Of a stretch of 64,000 bases of DNA, positions 33,507-42,111 are shown piece by piece; position 1 is the first letter of the stretch, and every line of letters begins with the position of its first letter. The DNA lies in the NCBI RefSeq assembly GCF_000429625.1, contig NZ_KE386928.1, forward strand, positions 39,913 through 103,912, in the 5' to 3' direction. Origin of the DNA: Azospirillum halopraeferens DSM 3675. Lineage in GTDB: Bacteria > Pseudomonadota > Alphaproteobacteria > Azospirillales > Azospirillaceae. The position numbers and the translations under genes are program-made. Under the pieces are notes generated by a model. It made no database searches. It saw only the letters and a list, made by a program, of their open reading frames with translations, and was not told the origin of the DNA.

Positions 33507-34103
33507 TCAGAACAATCCTTCGAACGGTGCCTTGCGCCGGCGGGTGATGGTCGGCACCGCCCCCTCGTTGAGGGGCTGACCGGTCGCCTGGGCGGAGCGC
33601 AGGCGCTGCGCCTCCTTGGTGGGATCGACCACCGAGTAGGGGGCCTCCTGGGTCTGCCAGAACAGCAGGGAGTCGACCCAGCTCCGGTCGGCGATGATGA
33701 GCTGCGTCGTCTCCTGGTCGACCGTGGCGCGGATGCGGGGATCGACCCGGTCGGCGCCGGCGCGCGACAGCAGCGCCGACTCGCCCGTCGACCCCGGGCC
33801 GTCCGACCCGGCGGAGCGGCCACCCTGGCGGACGCCGCCGGTGCCGAATACGGTGGCCTCGGCGACCGCCGTCGGGCTCGGCTCGTTGGGCCGCGCCGCG
33901 CCGGGACGCGGGGCCGGCAGCCGCATGTCGGGCGGCAGGGTCAGCGGGGCGCGGGACACGACGGCGAACTCGTCCGGGCTGGTGCGGTCCAGGCCGATGG
34001 AGCGCCGGACGTCCGAGCAGCCGGCGAGCGCCAGGGCGGCGATCGCCGCGACCAGCAGCGGACGCACCGTGCGGCGGCGCGGCGGGAGGGAGAGGGAAGA
34101 CAT
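33507..34103 (-). CDS. DUF3035 lipoprotein (BamF-like beta-barrel assembly subunit)
   Basis: A 198-residue lipoprotein: a signal with lipobox LALAGC about 28 residues from the start, then the DUF3035 core (DRTSPDEFAVVSRAPLTLPP, then LPAPRPG). This family is BamF, an alphaproteobacterial component of the BAM complex. An ATG five codons upstream (34118) is an alternative start; neither has a strong ribosome site. It lies between lspA, which processes such lipoproteins, and the M16 genes. Confidence 0.85.
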   Translation of the reverse strand: MSSLSLPPRRRTVRPLLVAAIAALALAGCSDVRRSIGLDRTSPDEFAVVSRAPLTLPPDMRLPAPRPGAARPNEPSPTAVAEATVFGTGGVRQGGRSAGSDGPGSTGESALLSRAGADRVDPRIRATVDQETTQLIIADRSWVDSLLFWQTQEAPYSVVDPTKEAQRLRSAQATGQPLNEGAVPTITRRRKAPFEGLF

Positions 34104-34176
34104 GCGGTACACGGCCATGAGTCTCGTCGCTGTCGCGAGCCGGCCCGGAGAGCGGCTCAGGTTTACGCCAGCACTA

Positions 34177-34683
34177 TTACGACGTTTCATGGCTCCGGAA
34201 CAACCCGTCTATGACGAGGAGCGCCACGCCGACGGTGATTCCGCTGTCGGCGACGTTGAAGGCCCAGAAGTGCCAGCCGGCCACATGGAAGTCCAGGAAG
34301 TCGGCGACGGCGCCGTAGAGCAGTCGGTCCACCACGTTGCCGAGCGCACCGCCCACCACCAGCCCCAGCGCCAGCGCGGTCAGGCGGTTCTCCGCCTGGC
34401 GCATCCACACCACCAGGAAGCCGGCGATGCCGATGGAGATGGCGCTCAGCACATAGGGCATGTAGGCCGCCTCGCTGGCGAAGGTGCCGAAGCTGACGCC
34501 GTAATTCCACACCAGCACGAGGTTGAAGAAGGGCGTGACCTCGATGACCCGGGGGAAGGGCTGCATCACCACGTCGAGGATCCACCACTTCGTGACCTGG
34601 TCGAGCACCAGGACCAGGACGGCCACCGCCAGGCCGGCGGTGAGATGCGAGCGCCCCTGGGACGGTGCGACGAAGGCGTTCAT
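34177..34683 (-). CDS. lspA: Lipoprotein signal peptidase II
   Basis: A 168-residue inner-membrane aspartic protease with four helices and both catalytic motifs: NYGVSFG, then GNVVDRLLYGAVADFLDFH and FAFNVADS-type end (here FWAFNVADSGI), supplying the two Asp residues. It cleaves prolipoproteins after lipid attachment. It follows ileS by 55 bases, the usual ileS-lspA pair, separated here by a palindrome. Confidence 0.97.
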   Translation of the reverse strand: MNAFVAPSQGRSHLTAGLAVAVLVLVLDQVTKWWILDVVMQPFPRVIEVTPFFNLVLVWNYGVSFGTFASEAAYMPYVLSAISIGIAGFLVVWMRQAENRLTALALGLVVGGALGNVVDRLLYGAVADFLDFHVAGWHFWAFNVADSGITVGVALLVIDGLFRSHETS

Positions 34684-34700
34684 GAAGCCTCTCCTGTATA

Positions 34701-34727
34701 CCCTCCCCCGCCGGAGGCGGGGGAGGG
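34701..34727. repeat. REP-like palindrome between ileS and lspA
   Basis: A perfect 12-bp inverted repeat CCCTCCCCCGCC-GGA-GGCGGGGGAGGG. A related element occurs between nifH and nifD, so it is probably an interspersed REP-type sequence. It may stabilise or attenuate the ileS-lspA transcript. Confidence 0.8.
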
Positions 34728-34738
34728 GGCAAGACCGC

Positions 34739-37594
34739 TCACGCCGTCGGCGCGTGCTCGACCGAATCGGCGCAGCGGTGGCACAGCGTCGGGTGGTCGG
34801 CGATGGTGCCGACCTCCGGCAGGACCTTCCAGCAGCGTTCGCACTTCTCCCCCTCGGCCGGGGCCGGGACCACGGCGACACCCGGCAGGTCGGGCAGGGT
34901 GAAGGCGTCGCCGGGCGGTGTGCCGGTGGCGACCGTGATACCCGAGGTGATGCACACGTCGTCGAAGGCGACGCTGTCCAGCACCGCCGCGGTGGCGTCG
35001 TCGACGTACACCGTCGGCCGGGCCTGAAGGGACGAGCCGATCCGCTTGTTCGCCCGCTCCAGTTCCAGGGCGCCGGTGACGGCGCGGCGGACGTCGCGCA
35101 CCGTCGCCCACTTGGCCGCCAGCGCGTCGTCGCGCCACGCCTCGGGGATGTCGGGGAAGACGCGCAGGTGCACGCTGTCGGCGTCATCCGCCACGCCGTC
35201 CTTCAGCCCGTCGGGGCGGGCCAGCCACGCCTCCTCCGCGGTGAAGCACAGGATCGGCGCCAGCCAGGCGGTCAGGCAGGACAGCAGGTGTTCCATCACC
35301 GTGCGCACGGCCCGGCGGCGGTCGCCGTCCGGCCGGTCGCAGTAGAGGCTGTCCTTGCGCACGTCGAAATAGAAGGCCGACAGGTCGACGGCGCAGAAGG
35401 TGTGCAGCGCCGTCGCCAGGCTGTGGAAGTCGTACGCCTCGATGTCCGCGCGTACGCGGCGGTCCAGCTCGACCAGCCGGTGCAGCACCCAGCGCTCCAG
35501 CTCGGGCATGCGGGCCGGCTCGATGCGCTCGGCCGGGGTGTAGTCGGCCAGCGCGCCCAGCAGGTAGCGCAGCGTATTGCGCAGGCGGCGGTACAGGTCG
35601 GCCTGGTACTTGATGATCTCCGGACCGATGCGCTGGTCCTCGCTGTAGTCGGTGCCGACCACCCACAGGCGCAGGATGTCGGCACCGTACTTGTCGCAGA
35701 CGTCCTGCGGGGCGACCACGTTGCCCAGCGACTTGGACATCTTGCGGCCCTGCTCGTCCAGCGTGAAGCCGTGGGTCAGCACCGCGTCGTAGGGGGCGCG
35801 GCCGCGGGTGCCGCAGCTTTCCAGCAGCGAGGAATGGAACCAGCCGCGGTGCTGGTCGGACCCCTCCAGGTAGAGGGAGGCCGGCCATTGCAGCTCCGGC
35901 CGCTGCTCCAGCACGAAGGCGTGGGTGGAGCCGGACTCGAACCACACGTCGACGATGTCGCGCACCTGCTCGAAGTCGGCCGCGCTGTACGCGTCGCCCA
36001 GGAACTCCTGCGGGTCGCGGGCGAACCAGGTGTCGGAGCCCTCCGCCTCGAAGACCGCGGCCACCCGCTCGTACACCGCGGCGTCGCGCAGCAGCTCCCC
36101 GTCGGACTTGCGCACGAACACGGCGATGGGCACGCCCCAGGCGCGCTGGCGGCTGATGCACCAGTCCGGCCGCTGCTCGATCATGGCGCGGATGCGGTTC
36201 TCGCCCTGCGGCGGCACCCAGCGGGTGTCGGAAATGGCCTGCAAGGCCACCCGGCGCAGCTCGTTCGTCTCCATGGAGATGAACCACTGCGGCGTGGTGC
36301 GGAAGATCAGCGGCGCCTTGGACCGCCAGGAGTGCGGGTAGCTGTGCTTGATCCGCCCGCGGGCCAGCAGTCCCCCGGCGTCGCGGATGGCGTCCAGCAC
36401 GGCGTTGTTGGCCTCGCCCGGCTTGCCCTGGTCGGTGTAGACGCGCAGGCCCGCGAACAGCGGCACATGGTCGTAGTAGCGGCCGTCCTCGCCCACCGTC
36501 TGCGGCACCGCGATGCCGTTGGCCATGCCCAGGTGGAAGTCGTCCTCGCCGTGGCCCGGTGCTATGTGGACGAAGCCGGTGCCGGCGTCGGTGGTGACGA
36601 AGTCGCCCGCCAGCATCGGCACGGTGAAGTCATAGCCCTTGCCGGCCAGCGGGTGGCGGCACAGCGTGCCCGCCAGGCGGGCACCGGGGAAGCGGTGGCG
36701 ACAGGCCCATTCGGTGATCTTCGCCTCCGCGGCGACGGCGTCGGCCAGCGCGGTGGCGACCACCAGCCGCTCGCCGACCCTGGCCGCGGAATCCTCCGCG
36801 ACCGCCTTCACCGTGTAGACGCCGTACTCGATCTCCTTGCCGTACGCCAGGGCGCGGTTGCCCGGCAGGGTCCACGGCGTGGTGGTCCAGATGACCACGC
36901 TGGCCTCGTCCACCTCCGGCGTGCCCGACCCCGACACGGGGAAGCGCACGAAGCAGGTGGTGGAGGTGTGGTCGTGGTATTCCACCTCCGCCTCGGCCAG
37001 GGCGGTCTTCTCCACCACCGACCACAGGACGGGCTTGGCGCCCTTGTAGAGGCCGCCGTTCAGCGCGAACTTGTGGATCTCCCGCACGATCTGCGCTTCG
37101 GCCGGGAAGGTCATGGTGGTGTAGGGACGCACCCAGTCGCCCTCCACGCCCAGCCGCTTGAACTCCCCGGTCTGGACATCGACCCAGTGCTGGGCGAACT
37201 GCCGGCACTCCGCGCGGAACTGCACGATCGGCACCGCGTCCTTGTCCTGGCCGGCGGCCCGGTACTTCTCCTCGATCTTCCACTCGATGGGCAGGCCGTG
37301 GCAGTCCCAGCCGGGGACGTAGTTGGCGTCGTTGCCCAGCATCTGCCGCGAGCGGTTGATGATGTCCTTCAGGATCTTGTTCAGCGCGTGGCCGATGTGG
37401 ATGTTGCCGTTCGCATACGGCGGGCCGTCGTGCAGCGTGAACTTCGGCCGTCCGGCCGAGGTTTCGCGCAGGCGGCGGAACAGGTCCATGCCGGCCCAGC
37501 GCTTCAGCAGCTCGGGCTCTTTGGTCGGCAGGCCGCCGCGCATGGGAAAATCGGTGCGCGGCAGGAAGACGGTGGCTTTGTAGTCGCGGGTCAT
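34739..37594 (-). CDS. ileS: Isoleucyl-tRNA synthetase
   Basis: A 951-residue class I synthetase with the HIGH motif (PYANGNIHIGHALN), WDCHGLPIE, the editing domain (VIWTTTPWTLPGNRALA), KMSKS in DEQGRKMSKSLGN and a C-terminal zinc ribbon (CERCWKVLPEVG...CHRCADSVE). It charges tRNA-Ile and edits valine. No leader T-box is expected or seen. Confidence 0.98.
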   Translation of the reverse strand: MTRDYKATVFLPRTDFPMRGGLPTKEPELLKRWAGMDLFRRLRETSAGRPKFTLHDGPPYANGNIHIGHALNKILKDIINRSRQMLGNDANYVPGWDCHGLPIEWKIEEKYRAAGQDKDAVPIVQFRAECRQFAQHWVDVQTGEFKRLGVEGDWVRPYTTMTFPAEAQIVREIHKFALNGGLYKGAKPVLWSVVEKTALAEAEVEYHDHTSTTCFVRFPVSGSGTPEVDEASVVIWTTTPWTLPGNRALAYGKEIEYGVYTVKAVAEDSAARVGERLVVATALADAVAAEAKITEWACRHRFPGARLAGTLCRHPLAGKGYDFTVPMLAGDFVTTDAGTGFVHIAPGHGEDDFHLGMANGIAVPQTVGEDGRYYDHVPLFAGLRVYTDQGKPGEANNAVLDAIRDAGGLLARGRIKHSYPHSWRSKAPLIFRTTPQWFISMETNELRRVALQAISDTRWVPPQGENRIRAMIEQRPDWCISRQRAWGVPIAVFVRKSDGELLRDAAVYERVAAVFEAEGSDTWFARDPQEFLGDAYSAADFEQVRDIVDVWFESGSTHAFVLEQRPELQWPASLYLEGSDQHRGWFHSSLLESCGTRGRAPYDAVLTHGFTLDEQGRKMSKSLGNVVAPQDVCDKYGADILRLWVVGTDYSEDQRIGPEIIKYQADLYRRLRNTLRYLLGALADYTPAERIEPARMPELERWVLHRLVELDRRVRADIEAYDFHSLATALHTFCAVDLSAFYFDVRKDSLYCDRPDGDRRRAVRTVMEHLLSCLTAWLAPILCFTAEEAWLARPDGLKDGVADDADSVHLRVFPDIPEAWRDDALAAKWATVRDVRRAVTGALELERANKRIGSSLQARPTVYVDDATAAVLDSVAFDDVCITSGITVATGTPPGDAFTLPDLPGVAVVPAPAEGEKCERCWKVLPEVGTIADHPTLCHRCADSVEHAPTA

Positions 37595-37801
37595 TCCGGG
37601 TCCCCGGGGGCGAAGCGTCGGCGAGCAGCGGTCCGGCTGCCGACTTCAGCGTGCAACGGATAATGGCTCGGCCCCCTTCAGGGAGCCGGGCCGGTGGTAA
37701 TTCGACGGAATCGCCCGCAGGCTGGGACCGAGTGTGTCATGGCGCGGGATAATAGCGGCCGGCGGCGGGGGGTCAAGGTGCGCGGCGACGATGGCAGGGC
37801 G

Positions 37802-38632
37802 TCACGGCAGGATGGCGAAGACCCGCGCCGGAAAGCCCGACCCTTGCGACGGCTTGGGGAAGGTGACGACGGCGATCGCACCTGCCTCCGGCACCCGGTC
37901 GAGGTTGGCCAGCAATTCGATCTGGTAGCGGTCGCGCGACAGGATATAGGCTTCCAGGGAATAGTCGTTGCGGCTGGTGGCGACGCCGGGATCGGTGTCC
38001 GTCGTCTCGTGCCCGGACGCGGTGATGCTGCGCTCCTCGTAGAGATAGGTCAGCACCTCCCGGCTCCAGCCCGGATAATGGGCGGTGCCGGACGCGTCGG
38101 CGTTGCGCATGGCAACGGGGTCGGGCCAGCGCTTCGACCAGTCGGTGCGCATGGCGGCGAACGCGCCGTCAGGCACCGGGCCGTGCCGGCTCTCCCAGGC
38201 GCGCACGTCGTCCATGGTGATTTGGTAATCCGGGTCCGCGGCCGCGGCGGCGGAGACGTCGAAAACGACCAGCGGCAGGATCATCTCCTTCACGCCGATG
38301 TCCTCGATGGTCCGCAGCCCCTTGACGAAGTGGGCCGGCGGGTCGACGTGGGTGCCCCACTGCCCGACATGGCAGTACTCATGGGCCAGGAAACCCGCCC
38401 CCTTCGACGCCCGGGCGCCGTCGTAGGAATAGAGGGTGGTGCGGCGTTCGTCATCGAAGCCGGGCCAATGGGGGATGCCGGGTCCGAACGCGTGGGTGAG
38501 GTCGATGTACGTCTTCGTCTGAAGCTGCGACAGCAGCCCCCACAGCCCGGCGGGCTCCGCCGCCCGGAGCCCGGGCGCGGCCCCGAGAGTCAGGGCCGCG
38601 GCTAGGATGACGGCATGCACAGGCTTCACCAT
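37802..38632 (-). CDS. Secreted cyclase / kynurenine formamidase-like hydrolase
   Basis: A 276-residue protein of the cyclase (kynurenine formamidase) superfamily, with the metal motif WGTHVDPPAHF and the ITMDDVRAWESRHG region. An N-terminal signal peptide (residues 1-24, LRAA) directs it to the periplasm, unlike cytosolic KynB. It probably hydrolyses an amide or lactone. The ATG was chosen because the signal sequence starts there; the frame is open upstream. It lies next to pyrE without obvious functional link. Confidence 0.85.
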   Translation of the reverse strand: MVKPVHAVILAAALTLGAAPGLRAAEPAGLWGLLSQLQTKTYIDLTHAFGPGIPHWPGFDDERRTTLYSYDGARASKGAGFLAHEYCHVGQWGTHVDPPAHFVKGLRTIEDIGVKEMILPLVVFDVSAAAAADPDYQITMDDVRAWESRHGPVPDGAFAAMRTDWSKRWPDPVAMRNADASGTAHYPGWSREVLTYLYEERSITASGHETTDTDPGVATSRNDYSLEAYILSRDRYQIELLANLDRVPEAGAIAVVTFPKPSQGSGFPARVFAILP

Positions 38633-38651
38633 GGCGCCCCTCGATCGAAGC

Positions 38652-39359
38652 TCAGTCGAAGCTGGCCTTGCCGCCGTGCGCCGCCGACCAGTCCACCGGA
38701 TTGTGCAGGAACTTTTCCACCTCATCCAGGGTGGCGGTGTCGAAGTAGCCGTTGGCGCGCGCCACCTTCAGCACGTCCCACCAGGTGCACAGCGCGTGCA
38801 GGCGCACGCCCATTCCCTCCATCACCGCCTTCGACTGCGGGAAGATGCCGTAGTGGAAGATGACGAAGGTGTCGGTCACCGTGGCGCCGGCGGTGCGCAG
38901 GGCGGTGACGAAGTTCTCCTTGCTCTTGCCGTCGGTCGCCAGGTCCTCGACCAGCAGCACCCGGTCGCCGTCGTTCACCACGCCCTCGATCTGGGCGTTG
39001 CGGCCGAAGCCCTTGGGCTTCTTGCGGATGTACTGCATGGGCAGGCCCATGAGGTCGGCCATCCAGGCGGCGAAGGGAATGCCCGCGGTCTCGCCGCCGG
39101 CCACCGCGTCCACGGACTCGAACCCCACCTCGCGCTGGATGGTGGCGACCCCGAAATCCATCAGGGCGCGCCGGGCGCGCGGGAAGGAGATGATGCGGCG
39201 GCAGTCGGTGTAGACCGGGCTGGCCCAGCCGGAGGTGAAGATGAAGGGCTTCTCGGCGTTGAAGTGCAACGCCTTGATCTCCAGCAGGATCGAGGCGGCC
39301 ATGGCGGCGATGGCGTCGGCGTCGTGGCGGACGGCGAGGGAGGAGGGGGCGGTGGTCAT
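38652..39359 (-). CDS. pyrE: Orotate phosphoribosyltransferase
   Basis: A 235-residue type I PRTase: FTSGWASPVYTDCRRIISFP, GGETAGIPFAAW and the PRPP-binding loop VLLVEDLATDGKSK. It makes OMP from orotate in pyrimidine synthesis. Its length and the long C-terminal segment (ALCTWWDVLKVA) are those of the alphaproteobacterial PyrE type. Confidence 0.96.
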   Translation of the reverse strand: MTTAPSSLAVRHDADAIAAMAASILLEIKALHFNAEKPFIFTSGWASPVYTDCRRIISFPRARRALMDFGVATIQREVGFESVDAVAGGETAGIPFAAWMADLMGLPMQYIRKKPKGFGRNAQIEGVVNDGDRVLLVEDLATDGKSKENFVTALRTAGATVTDTFVIFHYGIFPQSKAVMEGMGVRLHALCTWWDVLKVARANGYFDTATLDEVEKFLHNPVDWSAAHGGKASFD

Positions 39360-39437
39360 GGAACGGGGCTCCGCACGGAGGGCTATCGGCGGCCCCTTGT
39401 GTAGAGCGCACCGTCCGGCTTGGCAACCGCCGGGGGC

Positions 39438-39920
39438 CTACTCCGACCCGTGGCGGTTGGCGGGGAAAAAGTCCTCGTCGAGGATTTGGTCGATGCCATA
39501 GGGGCACTCGGCCGGCAGGGAGCGGGGGTCGACCGCGTCGAGCATCTGCATGGCCTTGGCGGCGAGCGTGCGGCCGTGGCGCCAGGCCCCCGGGGCGATG
39601 TCCGGCAGCATGCGTTTCAGGGTACCGCTGCGCTCGATGGCGAACTGCGCGCGTCCGCGGTGTTCGATGACGCTCAGGACCCATTCCCGGCGAGGGTCGG
39701 CGGCCGGGGAGTATTCCAGCTTCAGCAGGTGTTCGATCACGCGGGCAAGGTCGCTTTGAAGGGCGCCGAGGTCGCTGTTGCCCATTTCCTCTACGGCCTC
39801 CGCCAGGTGCTCCAGGTCCAGCTCGGTGTTGGCGCGTGCAGCAAGCATCCGGCGCAGGGCGGCGGCCTGCTCGCGCGTCCAGGCGTAGAAGTCGCGTTCG
39901 AAGAGGCTTCCATCGGGCAT
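39438..39920 (-). CDS. DUF29 family protein
   Basis: A 160-residue helical protein with the DUF29 signature: FERDFYAWTREQAAALR, LAEAVEEMGNSDLGALQSDL, VIEHLLKLEYSP, and the end segment CPYGIDQILDEDFFP. DUF29 proteins are abundant and multi-copy in Rhodospirillales and cyanobacteria; their function is unknown. Confidence 0.9.
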   Translation of the reverse strand: MPDGSLFERDFYAWTREQAAALRRMLAARANTELDLEHLAEAVEEMGNSDLGALQSDLARVIEHLLKLEYSPAADPRREWVLSVIEHRGRAQFAIERSGTLKRMLPDIAPGAWRHGRTLAAKAMQMLDAVDPRSLPAECPYGIDQILDEDFFPANRHGSE

Positions 39921-39973
39921 GGCGTTCCCCTGCGGCCGGTCCGTCGCCGAGGATAACAGGTGCTTCGGGCTTC

Positions 39974-40924
39974 CTACAACGCCCCGGTCCCGGCCAGCGC
40001 CGCGCGGGCGGCGGCGGCGTCCAGGGCGATCTGCGCCTTCAGCGCGTCCAGATCGGCGAACCGGCGTTCCGGGCGCAGGAAGTCGATCAGCCGCACGCGC
40101 AGATGCTGGCCGTAGAGATCGCCGGCGAAGTCGAACAGATGGACCTCCAGCCGCTCCACCAGGCCGCCGACGGTGGGCCGGCGGCCCAGATTGGCGACGC
40201 CGTCGTGCCAGACGGTCTCCCGGCCGAGGTCCACGCCGGCCTGCACGGCGTAGACGCCGAAGGCGGGCCGCAGGTACTCCCCCAGTTCGACGTTGGCGGT
40301 GGGGAAGCCGATGGTGCGGCCGCGGCGGTCGCCGTGCTCGACCCGGCCCTCGACCTCCCAGTGGTGGCCCAGGATGTGCGCCGCTTCGCGCGGGCGGCCG
40401 TGCACCAGGGCGTCGCGCACGCGGGTCGAGGAGTAGACGCCGCCCTCGGGGTCGGTCACCGGGCCCACCGTGGTGACGCCGAAGCCGTGGTCCTTCCCCA
40501 GCCGCTCCAGCAGAGCCACGTCACCGGCGCGGCCGTGGCCGAACAGGAAGTCCCAGCCGCACACCGCGTGACGGATGCCCAGGCCGTCGACCAGCGCCTC
40601 GGTCACGAATCCCTCGGCCGGGGTGTGGCGGAAGCGGTCGTCGAAATGGACGACGAACAGCAGATCGACGCCCAGCTCCTCCAGGTAGCGGGTGCGCACG
40701 CGGAAGGGGGTGAGGCGGAAGGGCGGGTCGTCGGGGCGGAAGACGCTGCGCGGGTGCGGTTCGAAGGTCAGCACGCCGGCCGGCACGCCAAGGGCGCGGG
40801 CGTGCGCCTGTGCCGCCGCGATCACCGCCCGGTGGCCGCGGTGGACGCCGTCGAAGTTGCCGAGCGCCACCACGGCGCCGCGCGCGCCGTCGGGCAGGTG
40901 GTCGGTGTGTCGGAACAGTCGCAT
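39974..40924 (-). CDS. ribF: Bifunctional riboflavin kinase / FAD synthetase
   Basis: A 316-residue RibF. The N-terminal nucleotidyltransferase domain has VVALGNFDGVHRGHRAVI and the ISSTRIR-equivalent VYSSTRVRDAL. The C-terminal kinase domain has GRTIGFPTANVEL and GVANLGRRPTVGG. It turns riboflavin into FMN and FAD. ATG at 40924 matches the family N-terminus; the frame continues 23 codons upstream without homology. Confidence 0.96.
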   Translation of the reverse strand: MRLFRHTDHLPDGARGAVVALGNFDGVHRGHRAVIAAAQAHARALGVPAGVLTFEPHPRSVFRPDDPPFRLTPFRVRTRYLEELGVDLLFVVHFDDRFRHTPAEGFVTEALVDGLGIRHAVCGWDFLFGHGRAGDVALLERLGKDHGFGVTTVGPVTDPEGGVYSSTRVRDALVHGRPREAAHILGHHWEVEGRVEHGDRRGRTIGFPTANVELGEYLRPAFGVYAVQAGVDLGRETVWHDGVANLGRRPTVGGLVERLEVHLFDFAGDLYGQHLRVRLIDFLRPERRFADLDALKAQIALDAAAARAALAGTGAL

Positions 40925-41069
40925 GCGGGCCTTGAGTGCGCTCTCGCCCCGGGCCGGATGCCCGCAGCCGGAAGGGGTCCGGCCCGCCGCCACCGGGACG
41001 GACGGGCCGGGCCGCCGGGCGAGTATATAGACCAGACCCGCCGCGGGGTAAACGCACCCGGCCGGACGA

Positions 41070-41519
41070 TCAGCCGCGCGAGGGGACCATCAGCAGCGCC
41101 TCGCCTTCGAGCACCACGGTGTCGCCGGTGGAGCAGACCGTGCGCATGACGACGCGGCGCTTCTCGGCGATGATCTCGGTCACCGTGGCCCGCGCGGTCA
41201 CCGTGTCGCCGATGCGCACCGGCGCCTTGAACTTCAGCGACTGGGACATGTAGATGCAGCCCGGCCCCGGCAGCTTGGTGCCCAGCACCGCCGAAATGAA
41301 CCCGGCCGTCAGCATGCCGTGGGCGATGCGGCCCTGGAACATGGTGCCGCTGGCGTATTCCTGGTTCAGGTGCACCGGGTTGGTGTCGCCGGAAATGCCG
41401 GCGTACAGCACGATGTCGGCTTCGGTCACCGTCTTGGCATAGGACGCCGTCATGCCGACGGACAGGTCCTCGAGATAGTGGCCGTCAAGCTCCTTGGAGA
41501 TCTGACGAACGTCGTCCAT
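41070..41519 (-). CDS. phaJ: (R)-specific enoyl-CoA hydratase (MaoC/PhaJ type)
   Basis: A 149-residue single hot-dog protein with the hydratase-2 motif: YAGISGDTNPVHLNQEYASG (catalytic Asp and His) and FQGRIAHGMLTAGFISAVLG. It hydrates trans-2-enoyl-CoA to (R)-3-hydroxyacyl-CoA, linking beta-oxidation to polyhydroxyalkanoate synthesis. Upstream are TGC-rich sequence and a perfect inverted repeat that may be regulatory. Confidence 0.9.
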   Translation of the reverse strand: MDDVRQISKELDGHYLEDLSVGMTASYAKTVTEADIVLYAGISGDTNPVHLNQEYASGTMFQGRIAHGMLTAGFISAVLGTKLPGPGCIYMSQSLKFKAPVRIGDTVTARATVTEIIAEKRRVVMRTVCSTGDTVVLEGEALLMVPSRG

Positions 41520-41570
41520 GTGGGGTCCTCTTGCTGCTCTTTTTTGGATGCGGCCGGTGACGGGCGCGTC

Positions 41571-41653
41571 AATGCTGCGCTGCAATATATGCAATGCACC
41601 GACACTCTTGCAAGAGCAACCTCCGGGAGAAAGGTAAATTTGCATTTACCTTT
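41571..41653. promoter_or_regulatory. phaJ upstream region with TGC-rich tract and 24-bp inverted repeat
   Basis: This AT-rich island upstream of phaJ contains ATGCTGCGCTGCAATATATG (from about 41572), similar in style to TGC-rich PhaR operators of alphaproteobacteria, and a perfect 10-bp inverted repeat AAAGGTAAAT-TTGC-ATTTACCTTT at 41630-41653. Together they suggest an operator, possibly for PhaR-type control. No regulator gene is adjacent. Confidence 0.4.
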
Positions 41654-41698
41654 GATGTTCTTTTTGGGATGTGCAGAGACGCGACAGTGGAACCTTCG

Positions 41699-41822
41699 AT
41701 ACGCGGTCAGGACAATCCTGACGGCTGCGTTCAAACGCCATGCAGGCTTCGGCCCTATCGGGCCGCGGCCGCCGTCGCGGCCGATACCGGGTTCGGACGT
41801 CAGGACGTACCGAACCCGGTAT
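41699..41822 (-). repeat. 124-bp interspersed repeat, copy B
   Basis: The reverse complement matches 28409-28532 with four substitutions and no gaps. The 13-bp hairpin is intact; the 10-bp hairpin has one mismatch. It lies between the phaJ control region and the end of the degraded sensor gene, about 30 bases past the Hpt stop codon. Confidence 0.9.
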
Positions 41823-41850
41823 GGCAAAAGCTGCCGGAACCGGCGCCGCT

Positions 41851-42111
41851 TCATCCGGTCGCGGCGCGCAGGGCGCCGCCTTGGGCGCGCAGGGCCTCCA
41901 GGGCCGGCGGGACGGCGGCGGCCAGCGCGTCCACCAGCGGTGCCGGGTCGCCCTCGTCCCGCTCGATGCACGATTCCAGCACCATGGCGCAGCGGCGCAG
42001 CCGCAGGCAGCCGTAGACACCGGCGACTCCGGCGATCTTGTGGGCCATGGCCGCGACGGTGGCGCGGTCGCCGCTGCGCCATGCGGCCTCCAGCGTGCCG
42101 TGATTAGGTGC
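41851..42111 (-). pseudogene. Hpt domain remnant, out of frame with the upstream sensor-REC gene
   Basis: About 87 codons reading APNHGTLEAAWRSGDRATVA and then the Hpt motif MAHKIAGVAGVYGC with the phosphorylatable His, ending in a TGA. The upstream sensor-REC protein stops at a TAA (42104-42106) exactly where this frame takes over. Removing one T of CACCTAATCACGG joins the two into a continuous REC-Hpt protein (GTNHGTLEAA). An ATG inside the Hpt (42048) would cut away its first helix, so a separate gene is unlikely. Confidence 0.7.

Noticed and set aside
34739..37663. A 1046-codon plus-strand frame opposite ileS
   Set aside because: It is a GC-rich antisense shadow; ileS on the minus strand has every synthetase motif.
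41851..42048. A separate 65-residue Hpt protein starting at ATG 42048
   Set aside because: That start removes the first Hpt helix; the frame upstream continues seamlessly to the point where the sensor-REC gene stops, so a frameshift is the better explanation.
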